A stretch of 64,000 nt of DNA, taken from positions 248,001 through 312,000 of the forward strand of contig NZ_JAIOUV010000001.1 of NCBI RefSeq assembly GCF_019931145.1, given 5' to 3'. The notes beneath the pieces are model-generated. The model was given only the letters and a program-made list of their open reading frames with translations, was not told the DNA's origin and did no database searches. Below are positions 9,361-18,994 of this stretch, one piece after another; within the stretch, counting starts at the first letter, position 1; each line of letters opens with the position of its first letter. The stretch is from Marinicella meishanensis. Lineage in GTDB: Bacteria; Pseudomonadota; Gammaproteobacteria; Xanthomonadales; Marinicellaceae. Made by a program: the position numbers and the translations under genes.

Positions 9361-11775
9361 TCACAACAAATACAATATGCTGTGTCTGATCCGGCGCGAG
9401 AGGATGGTTTTGGCGCCCTGGTACATGGGCTCCAGATTGTCCGAGTGGATGATTTTGCCGGCCAGATCGACGCGGATGATCTGTTCGTCTTTCAACACCG
9501 AGATGAATTGGCGGAACAGGTTTTTGTCAAAAAAGTCGGGCGAATTGAATTCGTACAGCAAGGACAGTTGACTGGCCACTTGATGGCACAAGGACTCCAA
9601 TTCATTGCTGGTGAGGTTGCCGGAACCGCGTTTTTTCAACAAGGCAATGACGATGAAAAAACGCTCATAGGTTTGCATCAAGGCATTGGCCAACACGCGC
9701 AATTGGGCCGCTTGTAAGGAACCGCCTTTGTGGCGTTCCAGGTTGCGGCCGGTGGAGACCAACAAATCCAAGGACTTGAGTGTGGCCAAGGTTTGGCGAC
9801 CGTATTCAACGAATTCCTCGGTGGTCCAGCGCAAGAACAATTCATTTTTGATGAAGGGATAAACGATGGCCATCATGCGCAACACCTCACGCCGCGGGTG
9901 CTTGAGGTTGTTGACAAAAAACATCGCAATGAATGAGCTGGCGGCGAACAAGTGCAGCACGTTGTTGCGGTAATAGGTCATCAACACACCCATTTCGTCT
10001 TTGACCTGGATGACGTCGCCCAGAGGGTGCTCAACCCGCTGAATGAAGCCCAAAAAGATGCCTTTGGCGATGATTTCATCTTCACTGAGTCCGGTCACGG
10101 TGGTGCGTTCAGAATAGGGCAGCTGGGTGATGATGTCTTTGTACAAACGGATTTGGGCGCGCAGATTGTCTTCGGAAGCCGCCCGATTGGGGGTGGACAA
10201 CAAGGTCACGGCCAACAGATTGATCGGATTGACGTGGGACGCTTCGTTGATGTGGGTGAGGATTTGATTACCGGTGTCTGACACCACATTTTTGAACCAT
10301 TGGGGCTTTTCTTTGACGTCCAGTTTGATGTCTCGCCAATTCGGCTGGTGCTTATCCAACACCTTGTCCAACTCAATGGGCTCAGAAAAATTCACCGTCA
10401 AGCGGCCATAGTTTTCTTTCAACAGCTTAATGGTTTTGAACAAGCCGCCGATGGATTCTTTTTGTTTGCCTTTGCCACCCAGTTCATTCTTGTAAGAGGC
10501 GCCTTCCATCAGTTTTTCGTAATTCAGTGAGGATGGCACGAACACCAACGGTTTGCTGCGCTCGTTCAAATAACTGCGCACGGTCATGGCCAGCATGCCG
10601 GCTTTGGGGTGCAACAGGCGACCGGTGCGCGAGCGGGTGCCCTCAATGAAATACTCGATCGACACACCGTGCGCGATCAAGGAACTGAGGTATTCAGAAA
10701 AGATGGTCGAATACAACACGGAGTTGAATGAACGGCGCAAGAAAAAGGCGCCTGAACCCCTGAGGATGCGCCCCACCACCGGCAAATTCAAATTGATTCC
10801 CGCGGCGATGTGCGGCGGCACGATGCCCCGTTCATACAGCGAATACGAGAGGATTAAATAATCGATGTGGCTGCGGTGGCATGGCGTGTAAATGATTTCT
10901 TTTTCGGTGGTCAGGTGGCGCAAATCATCAAAGAAATTCAATTTCACCCCATCGTACACCTTGGTCCAGAACCAGCGAAAAATGCCACTCATGAATTTGA
11001 TCGCTGAGTAGGAATAATCCGCCGCAATCTCGCGAATGATTTTTTGCGCCTCTTTCTGGGCTTTTTCCAGCGGCATCTTGCGGCGGTCGGCATAGTTGGC
11101 AATTTCTTGTTGCACCACCGGTCGCTTGATGATGTTTTTGGCGATGGTGCGGCGGTGCGACAAATCCCGGCCCACCACCGATGTTTTGACCCGGTTGTTG
11201 TGCAAGCGCAAGACCCGCGACAGTTTATGGGCCATGCGCTCCGGGGCTTCTTTGGAGTCATCCAACTCTTGGTTGATGACAATCGGTTGACTCAAACGCA
11301 ACAAAGTGTGTTTGCCATGCACCAACACCGAAATGAATTTGCGAAAGCGACCGGTGATGCCCCATTTTTCTGAAAAGATGACTTTGAAGATGCCGTGATC
11401 ACGGTCGGGGGCCCGCCCCAGAAACACCGAGATGGGGATCAACTGCAGTTGTTTGGCACCGTCTTGTTTGATTTGGGTGATGACATCGGTGAGTTGTTTT
11501 TCAAACTCCTTGTAGTCGGTTTGGCGGTTCCAATACCCCACCAGTTTTTTCGATGCCAAGATGCTTTTGTTGAGGCCGAATTCGGCGTCCAGTTTGAACG
11601 GTTTGGGCAAGTTGCCCCGATTGATTTCTTCCCACAGAATGCTGCGAGAGATGGTCGACTCACTGGACAGCACATAGACAAAGGGCAAGTCTTGATCCAC
11701 CCCCAGGGTTTTCAGTTTTTTGGGGCTGTATTCGACTTTGACCCGCAGGTACAACAGTTTGCTGAGCAATGACAT
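9361..11775 (-). CDS. plsB: Glycerol-3-phosphate 1-O-acyltransferase
   Basis: 804 residues, the normal length for PlsB. It transfers an acyl group from acyl-ACP or acyl-CoA to glycerol-3-phosphate, the first step of phospholipid synthesis, at the inner membrane. The catalytic HX4D motif is at His300-Asp305 (TPCHRSHIDYL), close to its position in E. coli PlsB. Further acyltransferase blocks follow: GAFFLRRSF, FIEGTRSRTGR and VPSSLNYEKLMEG. There is no Shine-Dalgarno before the ATG. Instead a -10-like TACACT ends exactly six bases upstream, so the mRNA may be leaderless. Single-gene unit. Confidence 0.97.
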   Translation of the reverse strand: MSLLSKLLYLRVKVEYSPKKLKTLGVDQDLPFVYVLSSESTISRSILWEEINRGNLPKPFKLDAEFGLNKSILASKKLVGYWNRQTDYKEFEKQLTDVITQIKQDGAKQLQLIPISVFLGRAPDRDHGIFKVIFSEKWGITGRFRKFISVLVHGKHTLLRLSQPIVINQELDDSKEAPERMAHKLSRVLRLHNNRVKTSVVGRDLSHRRTIAKNIIKRPVVQQEIANYADRRKMPLEKAQKEAQKIIREIAADYSYSAIKFMSGIFRWFWTKVYDGVKLNFFDDLRHLTTEKEIIYTPCHRSHIDYLILSYSLYERGIVPPHIAAGINLNLPVVGRILRGSGAFFLRRSFNSVLYSTIFSEYLSSLIAHGVSIEYFIEGTRSRTGRLLHPKAGMLAMTVRSYLNERSKPLVFVPSSLNYEKLMEGASYKNELGGKGKQKESIGGLFKTIKLLKENYGRLTVNFSEPIELDKVLDKHQPNWRDIKLDVKEKPQWFKNVVSDTGNQILTHINEASHVNPINLLAVTLLSTPNRAASEDNLRAQIRLYKDIITQLPYSERTTVTGLSEDEIIAKGIFLGFIQRVEHPLGDVIQVKDEMGVLMTYYRNNVLHLFAASSFIAMFFVNNLKHPRREVLRMMAIVYPFIKNELFLRWTTEEFVEYGRQTLATLKSLDLLVSTGRNLERHKGGSLQAAQLRVLANALMQTYERFFIVIALLKKRGSGNLTSNELESLCHQVASQLSLLYEFNSPDFFDKNLFRQFISVLKDEQIIRVDLAGKIIHSDNLEPMYQGAKTILSRRIRHSILYLL

Positions 11776-11781
11776 GAGATC

Positions 11782-11809
11782 AGTGTAGCAGATTCGGGTT
11801 CATGAGCAA
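11782..11809 (-). promoter_or_regulatory. Putative leaderless promoter of plsB
   Basis: On the minus strand TTGCTC, a 16-base spacer and TACACT, then six bases (GATCTC) and the ATG of plsB. A start about seven bases after the -10 element would put the first base of the mRNA at the start codon. Confidence 0.45.
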
Positions 11810-11832
11810 TGGTGGCAAAAGTCACGCAGTTG

Positions 11833-11856
11833 AAAAAGGGCCGCAATCGGCCCTTT
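11833..11856 (-). terminator. Rho-independent terminator after the lipoprotein gene
   Basis: Stem AAAGGGCCG/CGGCCCTTT with loop CAAT and a T run on the minus strand, 25 bases past the stop at 11882. Confidence 0.8.
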
Positions 11857-11881
11857 CTCTGAACTTAATTTGGCAGTGGAT

Positions 11882-12709
11882 TTATTGCTCACCCACCCAA
11901 ACGCCGTCTTTTTTCACCATGTTCATGGTTTGTTTGATGGTTTGACCAAAAATTTCAAAGTTCACATCCATGGTGGCATTGTCGCCGTTGACATTGACGT
12001 TGCTCACATCCACTGAATCCAACATGTCATCCATTGACAAACCATAGACATTCAACAGGTCTTTGAAGCCACCCAAGGCAATCGAGCCTTTGGCCAAAGC
12101 TTGTTCAAAAGTCATGTTTTCCACTTCATCCAAAGAAGTCATGTCCATGGCTTTGGCGGTGCCGACCACCGAAGCAATGGCGGCTTTGGTTTTTTCGTCG
12201 CTCAACACGTCGTTTTCACCAATCCAGTCAACCGCAGCGCCGGCCACAGCCGCCAGGGTTTCTCTTTGCTCTTCTGGAATCATGGGGTTTTGCTTGATGC
12301 CTTGGACCATTTGGTCTTTACCCATCATCACCATCATTGGCAACATGGCTCGGGCTTGCTCCAATTGCGGTGCAGCCATGGCATATAGTTGATCTTCAGC
12401 ACCGTCAGCGGTCAGCATGCTCATGGTTTGGGCAAACTGGGCTTTATCGGCTTCTGAGAAATTACCGGTTTTGTTGTTTTCAAATTCGGTAACCAAGTCG
12501 TTGTATTGTTGCTCACTCAGTGAATTTTTGATCAACGAGTGCAGGTCGTTGGCTTTCATCGCCGCGACATTGGCCAGGAAGGCACCGTCTGGGGTGTCGG
12601 TGTCCATCTTGGCAATTTCAGCGGCTGCGGAGTTGTCGTCACCGCCACAAGCGGTCAAACCCATCAGGGCAACCAGCAACAAAGCAAACAGTTTGTAATG
12701 TGTCTTCAT
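11882..12709 (-). CDS. Putative lipoprotein of unknown function
   Basis: 275 residues. The N-terminus is a type II signal peptide with lipobox LTAC followed by GGDD, so the mature protein is lipid-anchored at Cys21. Asp at +4 and not +2 gives no strong inner-membrane retention signal. The middle is helical and rich in Ala, Met and Gln. The end (VNVNGDNATMDVNFEIFGQTIKQTMNMVKKDGVWVGEQ region) resembles the beta strands of small DUF4878/NTF2-like lipoproteins, which is a weak resemblance only. An AGAGGA Shine-Dalgarno precedes the ATG. Own terminator, so single-gene. Function unknown. Confidence 0.8.
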   Translation of the reverse strand: MKTHYKLFALLLVALMGLTACGGDDNSAAAEIAKMDTDTPDGAFLANVAAMKANDLHSLIKNSLSEQQYNDLVTEFENNKTGNFSEADKAQFAQTMSMLTADGAEDQLYAMAAPQLEQARAMLPMMVMMGKDQMVQGIKQNPMIPEEQRETLAAVAGAAVDWIGENDVLSDEKTKAAIASVVGTAKAMDMTSLDEVENMTFEQALAKGSIALGGFKDLLNVYGLSMDDMLDSVDVSNVNVNGDNATMDVNFEIFGQTIKQTMNMVKKDGVWVGEQ

Positions 12710-12780
12710 AAGATCCTCTTCTCAAAAAAAAATAGAAAGCGCGTATTATCCCTTGTATCCGTTGATTTCACAAGGCATCA

Positions 12781-14106
12781 CTACAATATGTAACGGCTCA
12801 GATCTTCGTCTTGTGACAGCTCTCCCACCGCTTCATCCACCTGCTGGGCATCGATGGTGTATTCCTGTCCGGATTTATCGGGTGCCTCAAAGGCCACTTC
12901 ATCAAGGATTTTTTCCAACACCGTGTGTAAGCGCCTGGCGCCGATGTTTTCGGTTTTTTCATTCACCGACCAGGATATTTCGGCAATGCGTTTGATCCCT
13001 TCGGTGGTGAAGTTCAAGGTCACCTGTTCGGTGCCAATCAAGGCCTTGTATTGTTCGGTCAATGAATGCTCTGGCTCGGTCAGGATGCGCTCAAAGTCTT
13101 CGCTGGTCAAGGCCCGCAGTTCAACCCGGATCGGCAAGCGGCCTTGCAGCTCGGGTATCAGATCCGATGGTTTGCTCAAATGGAAGGCGCCGGAAGCGAT
13201 GAACAAGATGTAATCGGTTTTGATCGGCCCGTATTTGGTGTTGACCACCGAGCCCTCAATCATCGGCAACAAATCCCGCTGCACCCCTTCGCGAGACACT
13301 TGACCGGAGCCACCCATGCCGCCACTTTTGGCGACTTTGTCGATCTCATCAATGAACACAATGCCGTTTTGCTCGGCTTGGGTCAGAGCCTGTTGTCTGA
13401 TTTCATCCTCATTGATCAATTTTTGGGCCTCTTGCTCGGCCAGGATCGGTAAGGCTTGTTTGATGGTCAGTTTCTTGGTTTGTTGTTTCTTCTTGCCCAA
13501 AGATTCGAACATGCTTTGTAACTGATCGGTCATCTCTTCCATGCCCGGTGGGCCCATGATGTCGACGCCCATGTTCATGTTGACCTTGATTTCGATTTCT
13601 TTGTCGTCCAACTTGCCTTCGCGCAATCGGGTCAGGAATTTGGCCCGGGTGGCACTGTCATCAACGGTTTCATCCGGAATTGGTGATTCCCGACGCGGCA
13701 ACAGGTGGTCCAATACCCGTTGTTCGGCGGCATCTTCGGCCATTTTGTTGACTTGTTTCATCGCCGTTTCGCGGGCTTTCTTCATGGATGACTCGACCAA
13801 ATCACGAATGATGGATTCCACATCCTTGCCGACATAGCCGACCTCGGTGAATTTGGTTGCCTCCACTTTGATGAACGGCGCATCAGCCAAAATAGCCAAG
13901 CGTCGGGCAATTTCGGTTTTTCCTACCCCAGTGGGGCCGATCATCAGGATGTTTTTCGGGGTGATCTCTTTGGCCATCGCCTCGTCCAGCTGCATGCGAC
14001 GCCAGCGGTTGCGCAAGGCAATCGCCACCGAACGCTTGGCCTTGTGCTGGCCAATGATGTGTTTGTCCAATTCCTGGACGATTTCTCGGGGGGTCATGTT
14101 TGACAT
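12781..14106 (-). CDS. hslU: ATPase subunit of the HslUV protease
   Basis: 441 residues, standard for HslU (ClpY). This AAA+ ATPase unfolds substrates and feeds them to HslV in the cytoplasm. Visible motifs: N-terminal [17 protein letters not shown], Walker [10 protein letters not shown], the I-domain inserted after this, Walker [10 protein letters not shown] and a C-terminus ending in YIL, which inserts into HslV to activate it. The start at 14106 has an AAGGAA Shine-Dalgarno; the second ATG at 14097 is less well placed. It follows hslV by nine bases in the usual hslVU operon order. Confidence 0.98.
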   Translation of the reverse strand: MSNMTPREIVQELDKHIIGQHKAKRSVAIALRNRWRRMQLDEAMAKEITPKNILMIGPTGVGKTEIARRLAILADAPFIKVEATKFTEVGYVGKDVESIIRDLVESSMKKARETAMKQVNKMAEDAAEQRVLDHLLPRRESPIPDETVDDSATRAKFLTRLREGKLDDKEIEIKVNMNMGVDIMGPPGMEEMTDQLQSMFESLGKKKQQTKKLTIKQALPILAEQEAQKLINEDEIRQQALTQAEQNGIVFIDEIDKVAKSGGMGGSGQVSREGVQRDLLPMIEGSVVNTKYGPIKTDYILFIASGAFHLSKPSDLIPELQGRLPIRVELRALTSEDFERILTEPEHSLTEQYKALIGTEQVTLNFTTEGIKRIAEISWSVNEKTENIGARRLHTVLEKILDEVAFEAPDKSGQEYTIDAQQVDEAVGELSQDEDLSRYIL

Positions 14107-14115
14107 AGCGGTTCC

Positions 14116-14667
14116 TTATAATTCCAAACTTTCGATGGTGTGGTTGCGATTGGTGTAAATACAAATGTCGGCAGCGATGTTGAGCGCTTCCTTGACCACT
14201 TGTTCGGCCGGCAGTTGGCTGTTTTTGATCATCGCCAGCGCCGCTGCTTGGGCAAAGGGACCGCCCGAACCGATGGCAATCAGGCCATGTTCTGGTTCAA
14301 TCACATCGCCGTTGCCGGAAATGATCAGTGAAGTTTCTTTGTCGGCGATGGCCAACAAGGCCTCAAGGCGACCCAAGCGCCGGTCGGTGCGCCATTCTTT
14401 GGCCATCTCCACCGCAGAACGAATCAAGTGGCCCGAATGTTTTTCCAGTTTGGTTTCAAACACCTCAAACAAGGTGAAGGCATCGGCCGTGGCCCCAGCA
14501 AATCCGGCCAGCACCTCATTGCGGTACAAGCACCTGACTTTGCGGGCGTTGGATTTCATCACGGTGTTGCCCAGGGTGACCTGACCGTCACCGCCAATCA
14601 CCACTTGTTTCTCATCTCGGTAGCTGACAATGGTGGTGCCGCGGTAGTTGTGCATGGAGTCTTTCAT
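14116..14667 (-). CDS. hslV: Peptidase subunit of the HslUV protease
   Basis: HslV (ClpQ) is the threonine peptidase of the complex. The catalytic residue is the first Thr of GTTIVSYRD. As in many relatives outside enterics, a short propeptide must be removed to expose it. I chose the ATG at 14667 ([10 protein letters not shown], 183 residues); the ATG at 14655 (MHNYRG) is equally possible, and the longer frame to 14715 begins with TTG and is unlikely. [39 protein letters not shown] and [12 protein letters not shown] are diagnostic of the family. First gene of hslVU. Confidence 0.97.
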   Translation of the reverse strand: MKDSMHNYRGTTIVSYRDEKQVVIGGDGQVTLGNTVMKSNARKVRCLYRNEVLAGFAGATADAFTLFEVFETKLEKHSGHLIRSAVEMAKEWRTDRRLGRLEALLAIADKETSLIISGNGDVIEPEHGLIAIGSGGPFAQAAALAMIKNSQLPAEQVVKEALNIAADICIYTNRNHTIESLEL

Positions 14668-14766
14668 TGGATTTTTGTCTGGTGGTAAGTCCCCTAAATG
14701 GGTTGTGTTTGGCAAAAATCAAACCCCTTTGTGCCCGTGTGAGCGATTTTGCCCCTCATAAACGAC

Positions 14767-14793
14767 AAAACACCCGGACCAGCCGGGTGTTTT
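14767..14793 (-). terminator. Strong rho-independent terminator
   Basis: Perfect 11-bp stem AAAACACCCGG/CCGGGTGTTTT around a five-base loop, 28 bases past the stop of the DUF1232 gene. It separates that gene from hslVU. Confidence 0.85.
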
Positions 14794-14820
14794 GTGGGGT
14801 GTTGATGTTGGTTCAGTGCT

Positions 14821-15336
14821 TCACCAACCCCGTTGGCGCTTGGATTTTCGGAAGCGTCGGTTACGGGCGCGGCTGACCGCTTCCTGGTCTTTGATTTCAG
14901 CCCAGTCTTCCATGCTGAAAGGACCGTTCTTGGCATACACCAAGCGGGCCCGACAAAAATCTTTGTATTCCATCATTTCTTCTTCAACCGCATCCATGGT
15001 GCCATCAATCACAATGCAGTCATCGACATAACCGATGCCTGGAATGTGGTCTGGAATCACGTCGTTGTCATCAATGAAATACTTGATGGTGGCGTTGATT
15101 TTTTCTTTGTTGCTGTCTTCAATGACCCAGGTTTTGTCTTCAACCATGCTCAACATCATTGACAGACAACCGACTTGGTCCACCACATAGCCATCGTCCA
15201 CATTGGCCCGCACTTCGGCCACTTTCTCTCTCGCCTCCTGGACGTCATTGGCATCGATGTTGGTACCATGCTCTTCGATGAACTTATTAAAATGTGCTTT
15301 GACTTGATCATCAATATCGATCGATACAGTAGGCAT
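14821..15336 (-). CDS. DUF1232 (YkvA-like) domain protein
   Basis: 171 residues. Residues about 85-115 (IKYFIDDNDVIPDHIPGIGY then DDCIVID) match the hallmark helix-turn of DUF1232/YkvA proteins. Unlike typical members it lacks a strongly hydrophobic segment and is very acidic up to residue 145, then ends in a basic tail rich in Arg and Lys. Function of the family is not known. The start has an AGAGGAAC Shine-Dalgarno, and a good promoter lies at 15366-15393. Single-gene unit with its own terminator. Confidence 0.8.
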   Translation of the reverse strand: MPTVSIDIDDQVKAHFNKFIEEHGTNIDANDVQEAREKVAEVRANVDDGYVVDQVGCLSMMLSMVEDKTWVIEDSNKEKINATIKYFIDDNDVIPDHIPGIGYVDDCIVIDGTMDAVEEEMMEYKDFCRARLVYAKNGPFSMEDWAEIKDQEAVSRARNRRFRKSKRQRGW

Positions 15337-15365
15337 AACAGTTCCTCTGATAAATGAATTGGATT

Positions 15366-15393
15366 ATTATAAACAGCCTTCACAATAAATCAA
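15366..15393 (-). promoter_or_regulatory. Sigma-70 promoter of the DUF1232 gene
   Basis: On the minus strand TTGATT, a 16-base spacer and a perfect TATAAT, about 30 bases upstream of the start codon at 15336. Confidence 0.6.
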
Positions 15394-15447
15394 ATGACGG
15401 CTCAGTGATCATGTATATTATCACTGTCTTCGTACAAAACGAGTAAT

Positions 15448-16131
15448 TTGCTTAAATTCTTTCGTCATACACACACCTTTAACGGCCATGTGGCCTGGAT
15501 GTTACTGTTTTTTGCGGGCATTGGCCAAGCCGCCGACAGCGATTTGAATCAGCGTTTGCTGCAAGATGCCGAACAGCAACAGGCCCAAATGGTGACCCGC
15601 CATGGCTTGCACCCCGATGCACGTTGGGCCAACAAATGCCAACTACTGATTGAACACTTGGCCTTGGAGCGCTTTCAATCCTGCCTGGTGTTGGACGCCG
15701 ATCATGCCAATGCCTATGCCTTGGCCCATGGCGTGGTGATGTTGACCCAGGGCTTGTTGTCACAAATCAACAACGACCACCAATTGGCCCACGTTCTGGC
15801 CCATGAACACGCCCACTTGTTGTTGGACCATCACCTGCAAGCCGCAAAAAAGATACAAAACCCACCGACCTTTTTCACCAAATCCCGCTTGAAAAAGTTT
15901 TACCGACAACTGGAACATGACGCCGATCAGGCCGCCAATGAATGGTTGTTGGCACAGCAGATGGATCCGCAACAAATTCACCATTATTACCTCAGAATCG
16001 AGCCTCAAGTGCGGGACAAGAAGGCCGACCATGACAAGTTATCCGACCGCATTCAACGCCACGGCCTGCCCCATGAAATCATCGACCCATGGTGGCAAAA
16101 AACCCAGTCCACCGGCGCCAAAGCCCGGTAG
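15448..16131 (+). CDS. M48-family zinc metallopeptidase, exported
   Basis: 227 residues from a TTG start. No ATG lies before the hydrophobic segment, and an ATG at 15496 would leave too short a signal, so TTG (or GTG at 15490) is the best guess. Residues 15-29 form a signal peptide. The zinc-binding HEXXH motif is HEHAH in HVLAHEHAHLLLDHH, and the third ligand is probably the Glu of LEHDADQAANEWL, as in M48 peptidases. It is a small, minimal member, likely a periplasmic protease. No TPR domain as in BepA. The next gene begins 63 bases downstream. Confidence 0.82.
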   Translation: MLKFFRHTHTFNGHVAWMLLFFAGIGQAADSDLNQRLLQDAEQQQAQMVTRHGLHPDARWANKCQLLIEHLALERFQSCLVLDADHANAYALAHGVVMLTQGLLSQINNDHQLAHVLAHEHAHLLLDHHLQAAKKIQNPPTFFTKSRLKKFYRQLEHDADQAANEWLLAQQMDPQQIHHYYLRIEPQVRDKKADHDKLSDRIQRHGLPHEIIDPWWQKTQSTGAKAR

Positions 16132-16182
16132 ACACCAGCCAACAGATTACGATCAGCACGCGAGGCCCGGACCTTTTTTGAC

Positions 16183-16188
16183 TATAAT
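16183..16188 (+). promoter_or_regulatory. Perfect -10 hexamer six bases before the GTPase start
   Basis: TATAAT, then GTGGGC, then the ATG at 16195. No -35 match is evident at 16-18 bases. With usual spacing the mRNA would begin at the start codon; no Shine-Dalgarno is present. Confidence 0.45.
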
Positions 16189-16194
16189 GTGGGC

Positions 16195-17655
16195 ATGAAG
16201 TTGAACAGCAAAACCTTGTTGGTGATGGCCTTGACTGCCATGGGCTTGGTGGCCCTGATGGTGGTGTTGGTATTGGCTGAAAAGTTGTTGGCCATCTGGC
16301 AGTACCTGCAGGAAGCCCCGTTGTGGGTGTCGGTGATGTACGCCAGCCTGATCGTGGTGGTGGCGGTGATCCCGGTGTGGCTGTTCATCAAACTGACCCG
16401 ACCCAAAGTCAAAAGCAAACCCCAAGTCAAAGTGATTGACGAAAGCAGCCTGTCGGCCGCCATCGAGCAAGAGCGCAGCCGTGGGGTGGACACCCAGGCG
16501 GCCGATGCCGAAATGCAGGAACTGCACAGTCGGCGCAGCAGTGGACAGTTCTACATCAGCCTGTTTGGCAGCGCTTCTACTGGCAAGTCCAGTTTGATTC
16601 AAGCCTTGATTCCCAATGCCCAAGTGGCCATTGATGTGGTCAAAGGCACCACCATTGAAGCCCACCGACATCAATTCGGCCAACTGGTGATCACCGACCT
16701 GCCGGGCTTCGACGCGGTGGATCAGGCCGAACTGAGCCAATTGGCCTTGGAAGAAAGCCAGCGGGCCCATGTGGTGGTGTTTCTGTTAAACACCGATTTG
16801 GCCCGCAGTGAAATGGTGCTGTTTGAACAACTCAATGCCTTGCACAAACCGATGGTCCTGGCCTTGAACAAAGTCGACGTCTATTCTGCCGCCCAAGTGC
16901 AGCAAATCACCGCCGCCATTGAACACAAAACCCGACAACAATTCCCCGTGGTGTTAATCAACACCGGCGGGGTCAAACCGGTGGTCGTGCAACACGCCGA
17001 CGGCACCGAAAGTCAACACCACGAACCGATCGAACCCAAAATCAAGCCACTGTTATCCGCCATCGAACTGGTGATCAGCAACAACCCCGATGCGCTGCAC
17101 CGCTTTCGCGATGCCGGCATCCTGCGCCTGGCCGAAGAAAAGTTGCACAGCGCCAGTGAAACGTTCAATGCTGAGGTGGCCCAAGAAACCATCGAACGCC
17201 ACACCCGCCGTGCCATCGTCGGCGCCCTGGCCTCGGTGGCACCGGGCTCTGATCTGGTCATCCAAGGCACCATCGGCACCCAATTGGTACGCGAACTGTG
17301 CCAATTGTATGACGTGCCGGTCAACCAGCTGCAAGTGGACCAGGTGCTGAAATCGGCCGGCGGCAAACTGCGCACCTCCACCTCCTTGGTGTTGGCGGTG
17401 GCAGGCAACGCCTTGAAAGCGTTTCCGGGCATCGGCACGGCGGCCGGTGGCATCATGCATGCCGTGGCCTATGGCCTGATATTCAACTCATTGGGCAAAG
17501 CGGTGATGACCAGCGTGCAGCAAGAAGGTCGTTTGAACACCGAGTTAACCCAACAAACCTTTGAGGAAAACCTGCTTGGCACATCCAAAGAACTGGCTAA
17601 AGATCTGGCGAAAATGGCGCTCAGACTCAGCCAACAAAAAAGCCCCAAAGCCTGA
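16195..17655 (+). CDS. Membrane GTPase of the DUF697/YcjF-like group (first of a pair)
   Basis: 486 residues from the ATG at 16195 (a GTG at 16189 is in frame). Two N-terminal transmembrane helices (about 7-28 and 45-65) precede a cytoplasmic dynamin/Era-like G domain: P-loop GSASTGKSS, switch II DLPGFDAVD and NKVD specificity motif. The C-terminal third is the DUF697 region (AIVGALASVAPGSDLVIQGT onward) with hydrophobic helices. Family members are linked to membrane stress or remodelling, but the role is not established. The final codons overlap the second GTPase frame by 95 bases, and an A6 run at 17636-17641 lies in the overlap. Confidence 0.88.
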   Translation: MKLNSKTLLVMALTAMGLVALMVVLVLAEKLLAIWQYLQEAPLWVSVMYASLIVVVAVIPVWLFIKLTRPKVKSKPQVKVIDESSLSAAIEQERSRGVDTQAADAEMQELHSRRSSGQFYISLFGSASTGKSSLIQALIPNAQVAIDVVKGTTIEAHRHQFGQLVITDLPGFDAVDQAELSQLALEESQRAHVVVFLLNTDLARSEMVLFEQLNALHKPMVLALNKVDVYSAAQVQQITAAIEHKTRQQFPVVLINTGGVKPVVVQHADGTESQHHEPIEPKIKPLLSAIELVISNNPDALHRFRDAGILRLAEEKLHSASETFNAEVAQETIERHTRRAIVGALASVAPGSDLVIQGTIGTQLVRELCQLYDVPVNQLQVDQVLKSAGGKLRTSTSLVLAVAGNALKAFPGIGTAAGGIMHAVAYGLIFNSLGKAVMTSVQQEGRLNTELTQQTFEENLLGTSKELAKDLAKMALRLSQQKSPKA

Positions 17656-18973
17656 ACCAGAGGCAGCGGCGGCAACGACTGAACCGACGGTCAACGATCG
17701 GGCCTTGAGCAGCTTGCGCCAGTTACTCAACGACCCCAAAATCCCCGCGGTGGTCAAAGAGCAACTGAGTCATGAGTATGCCAACATCCAGCGCTTGATT
17801 GACAAGCTGGAACAAGAACAAATCCACATCGTCGCCTTCGGCAAAGTCAGCACTGGCAAGTCTTCTTTGCTCAATGCCATCAGTGGTCAGCCGCATTTCC
17901 AAGTCAGCCCCTTGCATGGCGAAACCAAGCACACCAGCCACTTGGACTGGCCCAGTTATGAACAACAATCGGTGGTGTTGATTGACACCCCAGGCACCGA
18001 CGAATTCGATGGCGAAGAACGCGAGGTGATGGCCCAACAAGCGGCCAAACAAGCCGATGTGATTTTGTTTGTGCTGGATGGTGATCTGAGTGAGTCACAA
18101 AAACAACAGTTGGAAATCATTGCCCAACCCAACAAACCCCTGATCGTGGTGTTGAACAAGGCCGACTTGTATACCCACGATGAAATTGAACGCATCAAAG
18201 CGTCCATTGAGGCCAAAACCCAGCACCTCAACAAGCGTTTGGTGGCGGTGTCGGCCGATCCCCGGGCCCGCACTTTGATTGTTGAATTGCCCGATGGTTC
18301 GCGCCAAGAAAAAACCGAAACTCCACCGGCCCACATCGATGAATTGAAACAGCTGATTTGGGAATTGTTGGACAAGGAAGGCAAGACCATCACCGCTTTG
18401 AACGCCAGCCTGTTTGCCGGCGAGGTGTCCGAAGATGTGGCCAAAAAAATCATCGAGGTTCGCAAAACCGCCGGACAAAAAATCATCCGCACCCATTGCA
18501 TGGCCAAGGGCATTGGCGTGGCTTTCAACCCGATTCCGGTGGCTGATTTGTTGTTGGCCGCGGGCTTGGATGTGGCCATGATTCGACAATTGTCCAAACT
18601 CTATGGCTTGTCCCTGGGCAAAGTCGAGGCCACCAAACTGACCACCACCATCATGGCCCAGCTGGCGGTTTTGATGGGCGCGGTGTGGGGTGTGAACTTG
18701 CTGTCATCGGCGATGAAAACCGTCAGTGCTGGCCTGTCCACCACCTTGACCGCCACCGCCCAAGGCTCATTGGCCTATTACGCCACCTACTTGGTCGGTC
18801 AAATCGCTGAGTATTATTTCATCCAAGGCAACTCTTGGGGTAAAGACGGGCCCAAAACCGTGGCCAAAAACATCGTCAAAAACCTCGATCGCAATTCAAT
18901 TTTACTGGAAGCCAGGGAGCAGATTTTACAAACATTGAATAAAAGTCGAACGGCCAAACCACCGGATCAATGA
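17561..18973 (+). CDS. DUF697 GTPase (second of a pair), start unclear
   Basis: The open frame starts at TTG 17561, but this has no Shine-Dalgarno and lies within the first GTPase. No ATG occurs in frame before the P-loop. The G domain has GKVSTGKSS, the switch II motif DTPGTDEF and NKAD; a DUF697-like region with hydrophobic helices follows (GIGVAFNPIPVADLLLAAGL onward). It is related to the preceding GTPase but has no N-terminal anchor of its own. Removing one A from the A6 run at 17636-17641 would join both frames through a linker reading SQQKAPKPEPEAAAATTEP. So this is either a coupled partner from a rare start, the back half of one double-GTPase protein made by slippage, or a sequence error. 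Confidence 0.82.
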   Translation: MRKTCLAHPKNWLKIWRKWRSDSANKKAPKPEPEAAAATTEPTVNDRALSSLRQLLNDPKIPAVVKEQLSHEYANIQRLIDKLEQEQIHIVAFGKVSTGKSSLLNAISGQPHFQVSPLHGETKHTSHLDWPSYEQQSVVLIDTPGTDEFDGEEREVMAQQAAKQADVILFVLDGDLSESQKQQLEIIAQPNKPLIVVLNKADLYTHDEIERIKASIEAKTQHLNKRLVAVSADPRARTLIVELPDGSRQEKTETPPAHIDELKQLIWELLDKEGKTITALNASLFAGEVSEDVAKKIIEVRKTAGQKIIRTHCMAKGIGVAFNPIPVADLLLAAGLDVAMIRQLSKLYGLSLGKVEATKLTTTIMAQLAVLMGAVWGVNLLSSAMKTVSAGLSTTLTATAQGSLAYYATYLVGQIAEYYFIQGNSWGKDGPKTVAKNIVKNLDRNSILLEAREQILQTLNKSRTAKPPDQ

Positions 18974-18994
18974 CTGCTTACATCGTTCTCAGTC

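Noticed and set aside
14668..14715. N-terminal extension of HslV to 14715
   Set aside because: It needs a TTG start and gives an over-long propeptide; ATGs at 14667 and 14655 fit the family.
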